Assembly (NCBI GenBank): GCA_006386115.1 | Contig: VFIW01000066.1 | Coordinates: 62,001-126,000 of the forward strand | DNA: 64,000 bases | Origin: Globisporangium splendens | Lineage: Eukaryota; Oomycota; Peronosporomycetes; Pythiales; Pythiaceae | Direction: 5' to 3' | In this document: piece after piece, positions 1-14,000 of the stretch | Layout of the letters: the number at the start of each line of letters is the position of its first letter | Position numbering within the stretch: the stretch's first letter is position 1 | Made by a program: the position numbers and the translations under genes | The notes under the pieces: generated by a model | The model's input: only the letters and a program-made list of their open reading frames with translations | What the model was told of the DNA's origin: nothing | Databases searched by the model: none

Positions 1-3000
1 GTCGCCGTCAGGTTGTTTGACGTTAAGTTGCTGTTCGGACTGGTGACAAATACGTCTTCAACGGCAACGACCATCAAAAGTTACACCGGTGTAGACTCGA
101 TTTACGTTTACGGGACTGCTCGCGAGCACGGTGTACACGTTGGCGGTAGTCGCGCAGAATGACATTGGATCGAGTGAAGTCTTGCTCGTTCCGCTGACAA
201 CGCAGCCGGGTGCCATTCCTGCAGCGCCGCTAGCGCTTGCCGTCTCAGTGTATGGAGGGAACTTTACCGTGGAACTCACGGTCCCAGTCGACACTGGTGG
301 TGCGGTCGTCACGACAATGACTCTGTTTGAAACGCGCTTGGGCATCGCTACGACAATCAAGATGACGCCAGGCGTACCGGGACGATACACTGTGTATGGC
401 GCTGTAAGCGATACCGCGTATAATGTGTCGTGCTCGGCGACAAATGTCCATGGGGAGGGACCTCGAAGCCCGAGTCTGGTGATTCGAACGGCGCCGGTGA
501 ATGCACCAGGCATCGTCTGGTTCGCTCCGAGATTCGTTGCAGCCACCGGTATCTCGCTCACTGTCGCTTGGTCTCCACCTGGCGATATCGGAGGAGTACT
601 GAGCTTGGCGTATCAAGTGCGTGTCATGGATCTAGCGAAGTCCACGCAGGCGCCTTTCATATACCCATCGCTGACAAGAGAAGTCACGGCGACGGGGCTC
701 GCAGATAGCACAGCCTACGCGGTTTCTGTTCGAGCGACAAATAAAGCTGGCGGTGGACCCTGGAGTCCGGCAGCGAACATGACGACGCAACCAGATGCCG
801 CAGGTGAGTTCAATTTCGACAATGTGAGCGTGTCTGTTCTTGAAAACGCGACACAAGTCGTGCTCTTGATCTCGCGAATCAACGGACTCAGTGGACGTGT
901 CACCGTCTTGTACCGCGTCGTGCCACTCGCGATCACGAATTCTGCGACGCTTGGTGCTGGCTATGCGCTCGTGCTTGGCTCGGCAAAGGCGTCTGCGACT
1001 GTTGTCTTCGAGGATATGCAGATCCAGGCATCGATTGTGGTGTATATTCTCAATGATAACGTGTATGAGCCAGTAGATGAGGAGTTTGCCCTCCAGCTGG
1101 GATCCGCGACTGCTTCTTCGTCCACTGCGGTGGCGAAGATTGGCGCCAACAACACAGTTAGAGTAACGATTCTCGATGATGTTGATGCCGGGTATGTCGG
1201 GTTTGACGCCGATGAGTACGCTGTGTCCGAGAGCGCGCCGTTCGCAGTGATCCCCATCATTCGAGAAAGCAGGAGCAGCGGACGTGTGACGCTCATGCTT
1301 ACGCTGGGACCGGGTACGGCTACCATTGATCGCGATTACCGCAAGGTGCCTGGACAGTTTGTCTTGGAGGATGGCGTCACGCGCGCCGAGTTCAAAGTCC
1401 CGATCATCAACGACCGTGTCTTTGAGTACCCCGACGAGTTCTTTTTCATTCAGATGGGAGTGGTGAGTGGCGATGCAATATTGCGAAGAAGCATCATCAA
1501 AGTCGTGATTCTCGACGACGGCGACACGTCTGTTCCGGGAAATTGCACACCTCCAGTAGTGCTCGCAAAGACAGGAGGCGCTGTCACATTATCTTTGGGG
1601 CTCCCTGTGCACAATGGGAGTGCAAAAGGATTGCTCTCTGGGTACATCTTGCGCCTCAGTAGCGCGATCTACACGGTCGAGTTGGCGAAACCACCGACGG
1701 ATGTAGTATCCCTGGGCAACCTCACTGCGCTCACGTCCTACGAGGTAGCTGTGGCAGCTGCAAGCGCCGTCGGCGTTGGCGCGTTCAGCGATCCGATGAC
1801 GTTTTCCACGAGTGACGTCTCGCTTCCAGGGCCAGTCCTGTACATTGGCTTGAAAGCGAGAGCTGGTGGGCGGATCACACTTTCTTGGTACGCGCCTGAC
1901 GACACGGGTGGTGTTCCAATCACCAAATACCGCGTGTACCTCATAGACGCACACGGCTTGCCTCAGGTCGTCGTCACGAATTCTGACCCGATCCAGGAAG
2001 CGACGGTGTATGGTTTGAATGCCACTACAAACTACAGCTTCGCGGTTCAGGTGCCTAGTTTGCCACATTTGTGCTCTGCGTCTTGATCTCTTGATCTGAG
2101 TGCAGACAGCCAACCTCCGTCATCCTGTGTGTGTGTAAAATAGGCTGGCAACCTCGCAGTTGCACCGGAATTTGCTGCCGGGTGGGGAGCTCCCAGTGCA
2201 ATTTTCATACACGCAACGGGGACCCCGACTTTACCAGGACCAACGACCATATACCCCGATCTGGGCAGAGAGCCGACCGGAGGCTCCATTCCGTTGCGCT
2301 GGTATGCTCCTCAGGACACAGGTAAAGGGAAAATCCATTCATGTCATGGATGTGTAGTGCGAATCTGACCAACTTGCCACGTCGTACTTGCACCAACGCT
2401 CTCTGTAGGTGGAATCCCTATCACAGGGTACAACATTTTTGCACGGAATGCCACAGTTCCATTTTTCCTCTCACGAAGCTCACGCAACGACCCACCACTC
2501 CATGGAATCGCACTGGCGCTTTATGCGAGTACCTGGTACCAGTTTTTCGTGCTTCCGGTGAACAACTTTAGTGCGATCGATCTTCCTGGGAATGCCTCGG
2601 TTATCAGCAGCGCCAAGGTCGCACAGACGACGGCCGATTCGACAAAATTGTTGCCCAGCGGCTCTGTCATCAGCATCGTGGTACGCGTATCCCTGCCTCT
2701 CATGCTGACAGCCTTGATACCTGACACCTCTTTTTGCTCTCTTGTAACTGTTAGGATACTGGTGCCTACTTTGTGATTGGCAACATGTCAAAAGCACTGA
2801 AAACGGTGATCCCATTGTTCACCAACCACGTGTCCGGTTCTTTGACAAACAAGAAAGCGCGTTTCGTGGGGCAATCGTTCTCGTTCGTGAACTTGTCAAC
2901 CGAAGCTGCTCAGATCCCCAAAGCGCCTCTGGCACCACAACTCCTCAAGGCCACTGGTGGGCTCTTCGAACTACCCCTGCGCTCTCCAGATGACACCGGC

Positions 3001-6000
3001 GGTACCCCAATTCTCGACTTCAAAGTGTTTATGGATGGAGTTCAGCTCGACAGCGATTCACTGAGCAAACAACCGATCCTCAACGGGCTTTTGCTCTCGA
3101 CCACAATCTCGGTCGGCGACCTCAAGTCTCGCACGAACTACACATCCCAACTCATGGCCGTGAATGCGTTATCACGGTGCTACTTTGGGGAAGTGACTTT
3201 GAGTCCCGCGATCACCTTTACGACAACTCAAGTCTCTCCACCCGGTGTTCCAAAGGTCGTAGCCATACGCTCCACAGGAGCTGGAGTGACGTTGAGCCTG
3301 GTCGATCCAAAGGACAAAGGAGGACGCACCATCGAGCGCTATCAGGTGTACTACATGAAAGTCGGTGACGCAGCAAACTCCTGGAAACTTGGGTACAGCG
3401 GACAAGTCTACCAAGCGGAGATCGCGCGCCTCACTCCACTCACCGCATACTACTTCAAAGTGTCGGTGTTCAACGGCATGTTTGAGTCCGTCAATTCCTC
3501 CAACATTACCCAGAAAACGACAGCCATATCAGCTCCAGGCGCGTGCGCTGCGCCAACCTTGAGCAGTGCAACGGGAGGAATGCTCAATGTCTCCTGGCAG
3601 CTCCCCCCGGACAATGGCGGGTCTGACGTCACCAGTTTTTTCGTGGCAATCGCGAACGGCGCTGATGGATCTGGACAGCTTTCGCGTTTTGTGTCCACGC
3701 GTTCCCACGCGTTTTACGGCTTGCAACCCGAGACTGACTACCGCGTCGTGGTACAGGCACAGAATGTGAAAGATCTCGGACCGGAAAGCAACCCGACGAT
3801 TTTCACAACCACAGTCGGCACACCTCCTGTTGGAACGATCGATGTCTCCATTGTACGCACGAGCGGTGGCGCCGCGTCCATCGCGTTCGCGGAGCCCCTC
3901 GACTTAGGCGGCACGAATCCAACGGACATGATCTACCAAGTGTTTGTGGATAAAGAGGACACGCTCAACTTCACGTACGCGGAACTCAAGGAGCTGACGG
4001 CAAAGTCTAGCTCGCCCGCAAGCCAACGACGCCGTCTGGAAAAAGCTCCAGCTGCATCGCACCGCAGATTAGCTGCTGCTTCATCGTTTACGGACGTTGT
4101 CGTCGGCCGGCTGGACCCGGAGGGCTTGTACACCGTCCAGGTTCAGCCGTTCAGTGGATTTGGGACAGGTGAGATCACATCAGGTACGCCAGCGAGTACG
4201 ACAACAGCAACGGCACCAAGCGAACCTCGTAACCTAGTAGCAGATGTCATGACTGGAGGATCCATCACAGTGACGTGGGAAGAGCCTCGCGATACCGGCG
4301 GCGCATCGCTCGATGAAGACGCTCTCTATGTGGCATCACCATCCGCCGCTGGCCCCTACGATGTCAAGTGCCGTGACACAATCTCGACTTGCACACTGTA
4401 TCAGCTACCACCGAGTACCAACTATTGGTTCTACGTGATCGCAACCAATCGGATCGGTTCTTCCGACAAGAGTACGGTGATGAACGCGCTCACGAAAGCT
4501 ATCTCGCCTCCAAGTACTCCAACGAACGTTCGCATCACGGTCGTGGGCCACGATTCGGTGGATTGTACGTGGGACGCGCCAGATGACCTTGGTGGAGGTG
4601 TGATTCTCAATTACAATGTCCTTGTGAAGAGTGTCGACCAAACGTCTTCGGCATCGGCGATCAATGCCAACACTGCCGCTACGGTTCAAACTTTGGCGCC
4701 ATCCACGGCGTATTCCGTTGTTGTGGTACGTTGCCACACCTCTTGTTGACTTCGTGGGACTTTGTAACTTGTTTCTAATGCTGTGTATTTGTAGACCGCG
4801 ACAAACCAAGTTGGAGATATCGGTCCGCCGAGTCTTCCGCTGTATTTCACTACATCAGCGTCTGCAACCAGTTTACCAGCTCCTCAAGTCGGATGCGGTG
4901 CGTTTTTCTTCCACCCCATTTGATTGGGCTCGCAGACTTTTTTCTGACGGACGACAACTTTTTGTGTCACGCTGCAGTCTCAAAAACGTCGATCTCGTTG
5001 CTCTGGTATCCATTTCGCAGCGCCACTGCGTACCATGTTGTTTGCAATGGAACGACCATTTTCTCCGGTCAAGCAGCAGCAACGGGCGTAATAACCGACA
5101 GCGAAGGGCTGATTCCTGGTGAATACTACGAATACAAAATGCTCGCGGACTTTGGAAGCACAGTGGGTGCTCCGAGTCCACCAGTTATTGTGGCAACCCT
5201 CGACGCCACATTCTCTGCTGGAGAGACGCACTGTATCAGCAGCCGCAGTGACATTAAGGAACTTGCGTACATGCCCAATTCCGACATGACGTGGCGCATT
5301 GCGCCAGAGATTCCGTTTGAAGGACTCACATTAACGGTAAGTCGCTGACTTGGGAAAACCGATGAACTTGATCTTGCGTTGTTGCTGATACCTTGAGCCT
5401 CAGTTAACTCCACGTCGACGCTTTTGGTACTTTTTGTCTTGTACATAGTTTACGACATTCGAACTCGAATGCGATCATGATCAGGTCGCTATCCACGAAG
5501 ACGCCACCAATACATTGGTCTGGCGAGGTGGATGCTTGCGCGAGGGCTCTTTCGTTGTACAGTCGACAAAAGCTCTGCGTGTGCGGTTCACGAGCGACGC
5601 GAGCGTCTCGAAACGTGGCTTTGAACTGCACTATGAAGTCAACAGTCCCACTCAAATCCGGCGGATCCCAGCTCCAGGTGGGAATTCAAATGTTTGCTCC
5701 CAGCACGGTCGGCAACAAAATGATGGCACATGCAAATGCAGCATCGGATTCACGGGGGAAGACTGCAGCAACCGCATCGTCTGCTGTGCAGACACATCGC
5801 GGTGTCATCATTCGGTATGCGATCTTGACCCGCAACACGTGATCGTCGTCGCTGGTGTCCTCGGAGACGATGCGCTGGGAACTGGTCGAATGATGAACTC
5901 GAGTGAAGATAGCACGGCATCGAAAGCTGTGCGTTCGCTGGCAAAAGCCATCAGCATGAGCTCCGACGGTGACACGATCTTCCTGTACCCCGGCGTGTAC

Positions 6001-9000
6001 GACGGGGCTCAGAATCGGGACCTGGCTGCCACCTCGCGAAATATCACGATCCGTACCTTGAAAGGGTCGTACTGGACCAGTCTGGATTGTGACAAAGCTG
6101 GCAGAGCGCTCGATGTTTCTGCTGCGTCGTTTTTGAATATTGAAGGGCTTGCGCTTCAAAACTGTGCGGCGGCAGAGGGTGGCGCGATTCGAGTTAAAGA
6201 CGCGGAACTAATATTTGATGACGTCGTGATCTCTGGTGCATCGGCGACCCAAGATGGTGGTGGCATCCACGCGAGGAACTCAAAACTTACACTTTCGCAG
6301 TCGATGATCTCGAAATGCTCGGCTTCAAGCAATGGTGGCGGCTTGTACCTTGTCGAGTCGTCGTTGCTACTTGTGAACTCGAATGTCTCGACGAGCACAG
6401 CTACCAACGGAGGGGCAATGGCGATGGATGGGCGTACAACTCTGACAGGCCTTAGTTCGAACTTTACGGGAAACACGGCAACGGCAGACGGAGGTGCACT
6501 GATCGTACTCGGTGACGGCGTCGAAGTAAACGGCTGTGCTGTGTCCTCTAACACGGCCAATCGAGGCGCAGGTATCGCCATCCAAGGCGCAAACTTTTGC
6601 CTTCAGTATGCGGAAATTCGAGACAATGTTGCGTCCTCGTTTGGTGGCGGGCTTTCATTTGTTGGCAACGTGAATGCGCTAGCGCTAGGAACCTCGGTCC
6701 TGAATAACCACGCTGAGGTGTCTGGTGGTGGTGTGTTCGTAAGTGGGAAAGGGACGCTCACTCTTGGAAGCACAGGTCCAACAGGTACGTCTACAACAGA
6801 CGATGAGCACCACAGCTTGGCGAAAAACCGATCTAACTTTGTGTCTGTTACTTCATGAACCATACCATCTTCACGTGCAGGTTCGCTGTCAGTCGCCAGT
6901 GGCAATTCGGCGGGTACGCATACATGACTGTTTTGCTGGATTTCGTCATATGGCGCGATGAGTCCTAACTCGCGGCGTTTATTCTCTTATCTGGCTTCTT
7001 TTCATGAATTCTGCGATAGCTTCTGGCGCTGGTATGCACGTTAGCGACTCGACAATGACGATCGTTGGAGGTGAGCTTCGTGACGGTGTTGCTGATACTG
7101 TTGGAGGCGGACTTGCGATTTCAAGCAGCCAAGTCAAGGTCTCGGGCATGTCGATTACGTCCAATAGAGCTCCGGAGGGGGCTGGACTAAGCATTGAGAG
7201 TTCGAGGGTGGCTTGCATCGGAGACTTGACGATCCACAAGAATACTGCGCTGCAAAATGGCGGCCGAGTTCACATCATCGGATCTGCATTCGCAGGAAAC
7301 AACCTCACTCTAGTTGAAGAAAACACTGCAAACGAGAAAGGCGGGGGGTTGCATGCACAAGGGTATGCCGAGGTGACCGACGTCGGTGTGGTTTCGAACA
7401 CGGCACGTCTTGGTGGCGGCGCCTTCTTCCTTGAAGCAGATGTGATCCTTCAGCACGTCGACTTTGACAAATGCACCGCATTCGAAAGCGGTGGTGGTAT
7501 CTTTTTGTCGGCTAGTACCTTGACAGCTACTGAGACGAGGGTTCGAACAGGCTCAGCAGTGAATGGTGGGGGCATCTGTGCTATCGATAGCACTCTCTCT
7601 GGCCGCGATGTGGTCATCGACTCGTCCAGCGCCACAGGGTATGGTGGAGGGATGTTTGTGACGGACAAAGTTCAGCTTTCTGACGTTAAAATCTTCACCT
7701 GCGATGCGAAATACGGTGGTGGGCTTGCTGCGTCAAATTCCCAATTGGAAGCCACGGCTTCGCTCCTCACAAGCTCGACTGCGACACTGAAAGGTGGCGG
7801 AGTGTACGCTAAAGACTCGACGATCATACTACGAGATACACTCTTGGAGACCCATAGCTGCGGTGATTCCGGTGGAGGAATGTATCTGGAACGTTCTCAA
7901 GCCCAGCACATGAACTTGACCGTGAGAGACTCACAAGCAAGCCGCTATGGTGGTGGAATGTACCTTATGAACAGTGACTTGGTGGCTGTTCCAGGATTTA
8001 CATCTTCGTACGCACAGATAGTGGCGAACAGCGCATCCACGGGAGGCGGAAACTTGTTCTCGACGGGAGCATCTACTCTCGAGCAGTTGGAGATATTAAA
8101 GGGCAATGCGACGTCCGGTGGTGGGCTCATGCTCACATCTGCGACGGGAACGATATTCAATTGCTCGGTCGCGGACAACGTGGCAGCCAATTCAGGCGGA
8201 GGCGTGCACGTGAGTGCGGCGTCTTCAGCGTTCTTGGACTCGGTCTTCATTATGACCAATGAGGCGGAAAATAGCGCTGGTGGAGGACTCACAATCGACA
8301 ATTCGGTTGTGACTCATCAAGACTTGACGATCTTGGAAAACACGGCACCTAACGGTGGTGGCATCTACGCGGTTGGAGCTGTCACTTTGCAGGAAAAACT
8401 CGGAAGCACGAACCCTTGCGTCGTCATGGAAAACTACATGACGACGTCAAAAGGGGAAGGCTGTGCGATGTTTATTGCCCGTGGTGCCACTGTGGAGGTC
8501 TCGAGCTGCGACTTTAGCCATGGACGAGCGTTCAACGGTGGCGGCATCAGTGTCGACGGTGCCATTTTGAAAATGGTTAATTCATCGGTGCACGACAACA
8601 AAGCTGATTCGAATGGTGGAGGCATCTCCTTGGACGCTAACAGCGAATTAGAGCTCATCAACTGCGAAATGTACAACAACATCGCGTACATGCTCGGAGC
8701 AGGGGTCGCATCCAGCGGGGCATCCAGTGGTGCGCTGAATCGAGTCACGCTGCAAGACTGCGTCTTCAACTTCAATCGCGCTGTCTATGATGGAGGAGGT
8801 ATCACGCTGTCTCGAACCAATTTAGATGGCACGGGTAATGTCTTTTCGCGCAACCTCGTGCGGTTGGGTGCGGGAGGCGGAGTCGCAGCACTGACAGAAG
8901 GGAGCGTCAAGATCGTGAACTGGGAGTTTGTCGACAATACTGTCGGGGCAGGCGACGCTGCACGTGGAGCCTCGCTTTCGTTCGATGGAGGCGCGAACGC

Positions 9001-10858
9001 GGTTATCAAGGATTCCACGATCAGGAGCAATGCAGACGCCACGTTGGTGCCAGCGGGCGGACTCATTTATGCAAAAAACCCAGTGACGAAACTCCAGATC
9101 ATCAACTCGACACTTTCACTTGGTCAATCGTTTTCCGGTGGTCTGATCTACTCGGTGGACGCCACGATCTTGATTCAATACTGTGATTTGCTTACTGGCT
9201 GGGCAAACAAGTTTGGAGGCGGCATCTTTGCGCAGAATTCACTCATCGATATCCAGGATTCCACGATGGCAGAGAACTTTGCGTATTACGACGGCGGAGC
9301 GATTTACATGCGCACTGGTAGGACTCTGACACTGCGCCGCGCACAATTCTTGAGGAACGTGTGCCAAGATCGTGGAGGTGCTTTCTTCATTGCTCCTGGT
9401 GCAGTAGTCACGTGTGACATCAAAGACACCGAGTTCACGAAAAACCGCAATTTTGGCTTTGGGTCTTCGATCTTCATTGGCCGCAAGAATTCGTTGGTAG
9501 CAACCAACTGCTCGTTTCTGGGGAACGGCGACGCAGCAAACGAAGGTGGTGCACTGTACGCCATCGATACAGTTGTGAGTATTGAAGATTCGTTGTTCGA
9601 CTCGAATTACGGATACAAAGGCGCTGCCATCGAACTCAGTCGGGATGCGCAGTTGACAGTTAAGAACACGCTCATTCGCAACAACACGGCCGAAGTCTGG
9701 GGCGGAGCGCTGTACACCTCTGTCCGGTCGTCAGCGACAATGATTAGCACGACGTTCGAGAGGAACCAGGCAACAGAAGGCGGTGTTCTGTATTCGGTCG
9801 GGTCGTCACGTGTCACATTCACGAAAGTGAATGTTCGTGACAACACGGCGCTCAACTTTGGCGGTGTCGCATCGCTGAAAGGGAGTTCCACGTTTGTTGT
9901 AAACCAAGTCACGTTTACGTCGAATGATGGGCACACGGGCGGCGCGATCTCTGTTGCTGAAAACGCTTCGCTGTCACTTCAAAACAGTGAGTTAAAAAGA
10001 AACACGGCGAGAGATTTTGGAGGCGCGATCTATATCGATACTGAAACACGTACCGAGGACAACGCGATCATCAGCTTGCTCGCAAAATCTGGTGTGAACA
10101 GGATCATCGCCGGACTCATTATCTTGTAAGTCAGCCTCGCGTCCTTGTACTCTTTTTCGTTGCAGCCTTCTTGACAACTCACTTTTTGCTCTTGGTGCCG
10201 AAATCTTGTTGCTGTGTGTCCGTGGCTAGCCTCATCTACCTTTCGGTGATGCTTTTCTATCAGCCATACAAGGAAAGATCCGACAGTGCGCTCGCAGGCG
10301 TAACACAAATCCAGTTGTCCATCACGCTGTTCTGTAAGTCCCCCTGCATGCTTGCAGCTTCGACTGGAAATGTAGCATTGATGGATGCCGTGCCGTTACT
10401 TGCTCACTCGGAATATAGGTGGACTGATTCTGAAAATGGGTTCATTGTACTTGGAGCCGGGCGTGGTGTCACTGCTTACCTATGTGACCCTCCTGACCAA
10501 CATCGCGACGCTTGCTTACGCGATCTTGAGCATCATTTACGAGAAAATCGACGCAGCCCGCAAATTGCGCCGGCGCATTCGTGACGAGCACCGGAAAGCA
10601 ATCCAGCAGCACGTCGTGAAGCTCTGGCGAAAGGCGTACGGGTTTGCATTCACTGAGGTATACTTGCGCGATACGACGATTCGACCGATGCCTGTCCACG
10701 TGATATTAGAATTGGCTCGTCGAGACAAGCGAGAACGAGAACTCGAGGCGCTTCGAGTCCAGCTTGAACTCACATCGACTATCATCAGAGCTTTACCAAA
10801 TGACGTGTCGCCAGATCAAGTTGACGTCGAGCTGCCAACATCGGCAGCAACCCAATAG
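1..10858 (+). CDS. Giant modular surface protein (FN3/Calx-beta/CUB/EGF/beta-helix), 5' partial
   Basis: About 3,300 codons are visible. Exons read as 1-2050, 2144-2321, 2409-2680, 2755-4725, 4795-4897, 4978-5336, 5449-6784, 6881-6913 (33-nt microexon), 7020-10125, 10230-10333 and 10419-10858; every junction has GT-AG and matching phase. Domains in order: about three FN3 domains (to 790); two Calx-beta domains (800-1530, each with an acidic LDD-type end); about ten FN3 domains (1540-5205, recurring DTGG turns); a CUB-like domain (5215-5645); an EGF-like Cys cluster (5680-5800); then a right-handed beta-helix of many GGG[IML] repeats like chlamydial Pmp or pectin-lyase folds (5835-10060). Hydrophobic segments follow at 10080-10330 and 10419-10540, then a charged cytoplasmic tail. 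Inferred role is an adhesive or sensory surface protein; the ligand is unknown. An apparent +1 frame break lies near 112. The gene converges on SMC2, 144 bp away. Confidence 0.8.
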
Positions 10859-11002
10859 ATGGTTTTTGGCCATGCGAGTTAGAGGCTATTTCGTAACCTT
10901 GGCGTTCAGTGCCTGTGTTGTGTGCACAATAGCAAGTGTATTTTCATGTAAACGTACCAGTGAATTCAAAGACGAACTGTTGTATCCTTTGCTACTGCCT
11001 TC

Positions 11003-14000
11003 TTATCTCTTGGACTTTGACGGCACGGTGCGCGTGACCGTCGACACACCATCCACGAACTTGGTGCGGAACACAACGTTGGCGTTGTTGAACATACCTT
11101 CTTTCAAGGACACGACGACGAATTGCGAGTGCGAGAAGTGCGAACGAATCATCTGACCAATGTTCTGCGTATGCGAAAGATCAAGTGCAGCGTCGACTTC
11201 ATCCAGGATGTACATCGGGGCTGGCTTGAAGAGAAGCAGAGAAAGGATGAGCGAGAGCGCGAGCAGAGAGCGTTGACCACCGCTCAGCTCTGTCAGACTT
11301 TCCTTCCAAACACCACCGAATGCCACACGGACTTGCAGACCGTCGAGAATGGTTCCTACGTAACAAGCATGCATACAAGACAAATGAGACGAAAACTCGG
11401 CACATATACACTGAATGACGCAAATAAACGTACCGTTGACTGGAGGCTCCAGTTTGGCTGTAGTGCCAGGAAGAAGTGTACCGAAAATGGAGCCGAAATC
11501 CTTCGTCACCTTCACCCACGTGGTCTCAAGCGCTTCGTTCTTCTTGGTGTCCAGCTCCTTGATGACCGAAGTGATTTTCTCCTTGTCGTTTTCAATAATG
11601 TGACGCTTGTTCATCAAGCCCTGGTACTCCTGTTCGGCCTTTTCAATCATACCCATGACTTTCTTGTTGATCTTCTTCGACAAAGCGCCTTGCGTTTCCT
11701 TCAACTCCAGCAGTCTTCGATTGGCGCTCGCAGGATCCCGGCGCTGGAAATCGTAATCGGTGTGCTCTCGACCGAAAAACTCCTTCTCACTTTCAATCCA
11801 AGGATGCGTTTTCTCGAGCTTCTTCACGATATGCTTCGCTTCGCTCTCTTCCTTCAACAATCGTGTAATCTTGTGTTCAGTCTTCTTCCGCTCGATTTCC
11901 AAAGCGCTCTTCTTCTGAGCGAGCTCTGTTTGCTTTGCTGCCAGATCCTTCAGTTGCTGGTCCCACAAAGTCAAGTGGCTTCGTCGTTCCTCTAGCTTGT
12001 TGGAAGCTTCGGTATATGTGCGCTGAATATCAGCGACCTTATCTTCCAATTTTTGCTCTTCTTTACGAAGTGAAGCAATCTCCTTTTGGATGCTCAAAAC
12101 GCTCTCATCGGCACCTTCAAGATCTTGACCAGCTGACTCCGATTCAAGGACAAGCTCAGAAAGCTCTTGCTCCGCAGCCTTCAACTGCGCACCAAGTTTC
12201 TGCATCTCTTTCTTAGAGCTTGCGTATCGCTCTTCAAGAACCCCAATCTTCGACTGTCGGGATTGCTTCATATTGGTAATATCAGACTCCAAGTGCACAA
12301 CTTCCTGGGTCAACTGTCCAACAGCCTGCTTCTTTGTAACCAAGAGATCTTTCTCCTCTTGGAATTGCTCTTCTAATTCAACAACGTTTCGCTCGAGCTG
12401 AGCGTGAGCGCTATCAGCAATCCGATCGTCAAGCAGGCGCAATTCGTGTTCCTTCAGCTCAATTTGCTGGTTCATCTTTCGGAATCTATCTGCATCCTAC
12501 AAAACAAAATAAACATCAGTGCCAAATTTGTTGACCATCGTGCCAAACCTACTCATCATTGCACTTACTTGCTTCATGCCATCAAGCGTGCGGCACACAT
12601 CCTGATAATCGCGCTTCAAGTCGCTAAGGGAACGAGTACTCGTGATCAAATGATGAAGTTTCAGGAGAATTGGAGTCCCATTGGAAGGAGCAGAACCACC
12701 TTGCAGAGTTCCTGCTGGATCGTACGAATCACCGTCCAGGGTCACAGTCCTAACCTTGATATCCTTGTGGAACGTTACGTTCTTGGCAATCTCACTTGTC
12801 TCACAAATGATAGAAGATCCAAACGCGTACTCCATGGCTGGTTGCACTTGCTGGTCGAAATGGATCAACTCCATCGCTTCCCACACTTTGCCACCATACT
12901 GGCTCGCAACCTGGTGAGCCTTATCAATCTTGCGTCGCTCCACGGTACGTCGCGAAATGCGATTCAACGGGATGATAGTAACACGGTTCATCAGACGGCC
13001 GAACTTCAAGATGTCCTTGGCTGTTTTCTCATTGTCCACAACGATCTGGTACAGCTTGCCACCAGCTGCGATTTCAAGTGCAAGAGCAGACCATTCGTGC
13101 TTCGTTTCAAGAAGGTTCGCGAGAACACCCTTCACGCTGTCTCGCTGGAAGCCGCGGTATGGGTCAGTGTATTTGAAATCCAACCGCGAAGACAACCCGT
13201 GAGAAGCTTCATCGACTTCCCGCTCACACGAGGAAATCTTTTGCTGGAGAACCTTTACTTCCTCGAGAAGTCTCTGTTCTTCGTTTGGATTGAATCGGTC
13301 CGTCAGTTGATTGATATCGTGACGCATGTGCTCCAACTCTCGAATCTTTTGCTCACGTTCTCGGTCCATGCTGTGGTTGTTGTTCTTGGTTTGCTCAATT
13401 TGGCGGCGCTTTTGCTTAATGCTTTCCTCCATGTGTTTCAGCTTCATGTTAATTTGCTTCACTGCAGTGTTCGTTTCTTGCAGCTCCCGCTGCTTCGACG
13501 CGAGGCGCTCCGAAAGAGATTCATCGCCATCGCCGCTTTGTGCCATACCAGCATTCAACGCTTGAATCTGGCGCTGGTAGTCGTTCGCTTCAGTTTCTTT
13601 GGCTGAAAACACAGCTTCCACTTGAGCCACACTCTTCTTCGCCTGTTCAATATCCTTGGCAAGTTTCGTCATACTTTGCTCAGCCTCCGCGCGTTGAGCG
13701 TGAATGGCTTTCTCGGCCTTGTTTTGGGTTTCAATCGACGATTTGACATGCGAGAGCTTGGTCGTGAACTTGACCTTTTCCTTCTCAATCTTTTCAACAC
13801 TGTCCTTCAGATTCTGAAACTCTTTGCCCATTTCCTTCTCGCGTTTCTTTTGCAATTTGTCCGCTTCGTCTTCGGCTTGTTCGATCTCTTCTTCCAATTG
13901 CGCCTCCTGTTGCACCGCGTCTTGCTGCGCCTGCTGCATCTTCTCGACTGTATGAGCGGTGTTCTTTAACGCGTCCTGCGCTTTTTGGAAATCGTACGCG

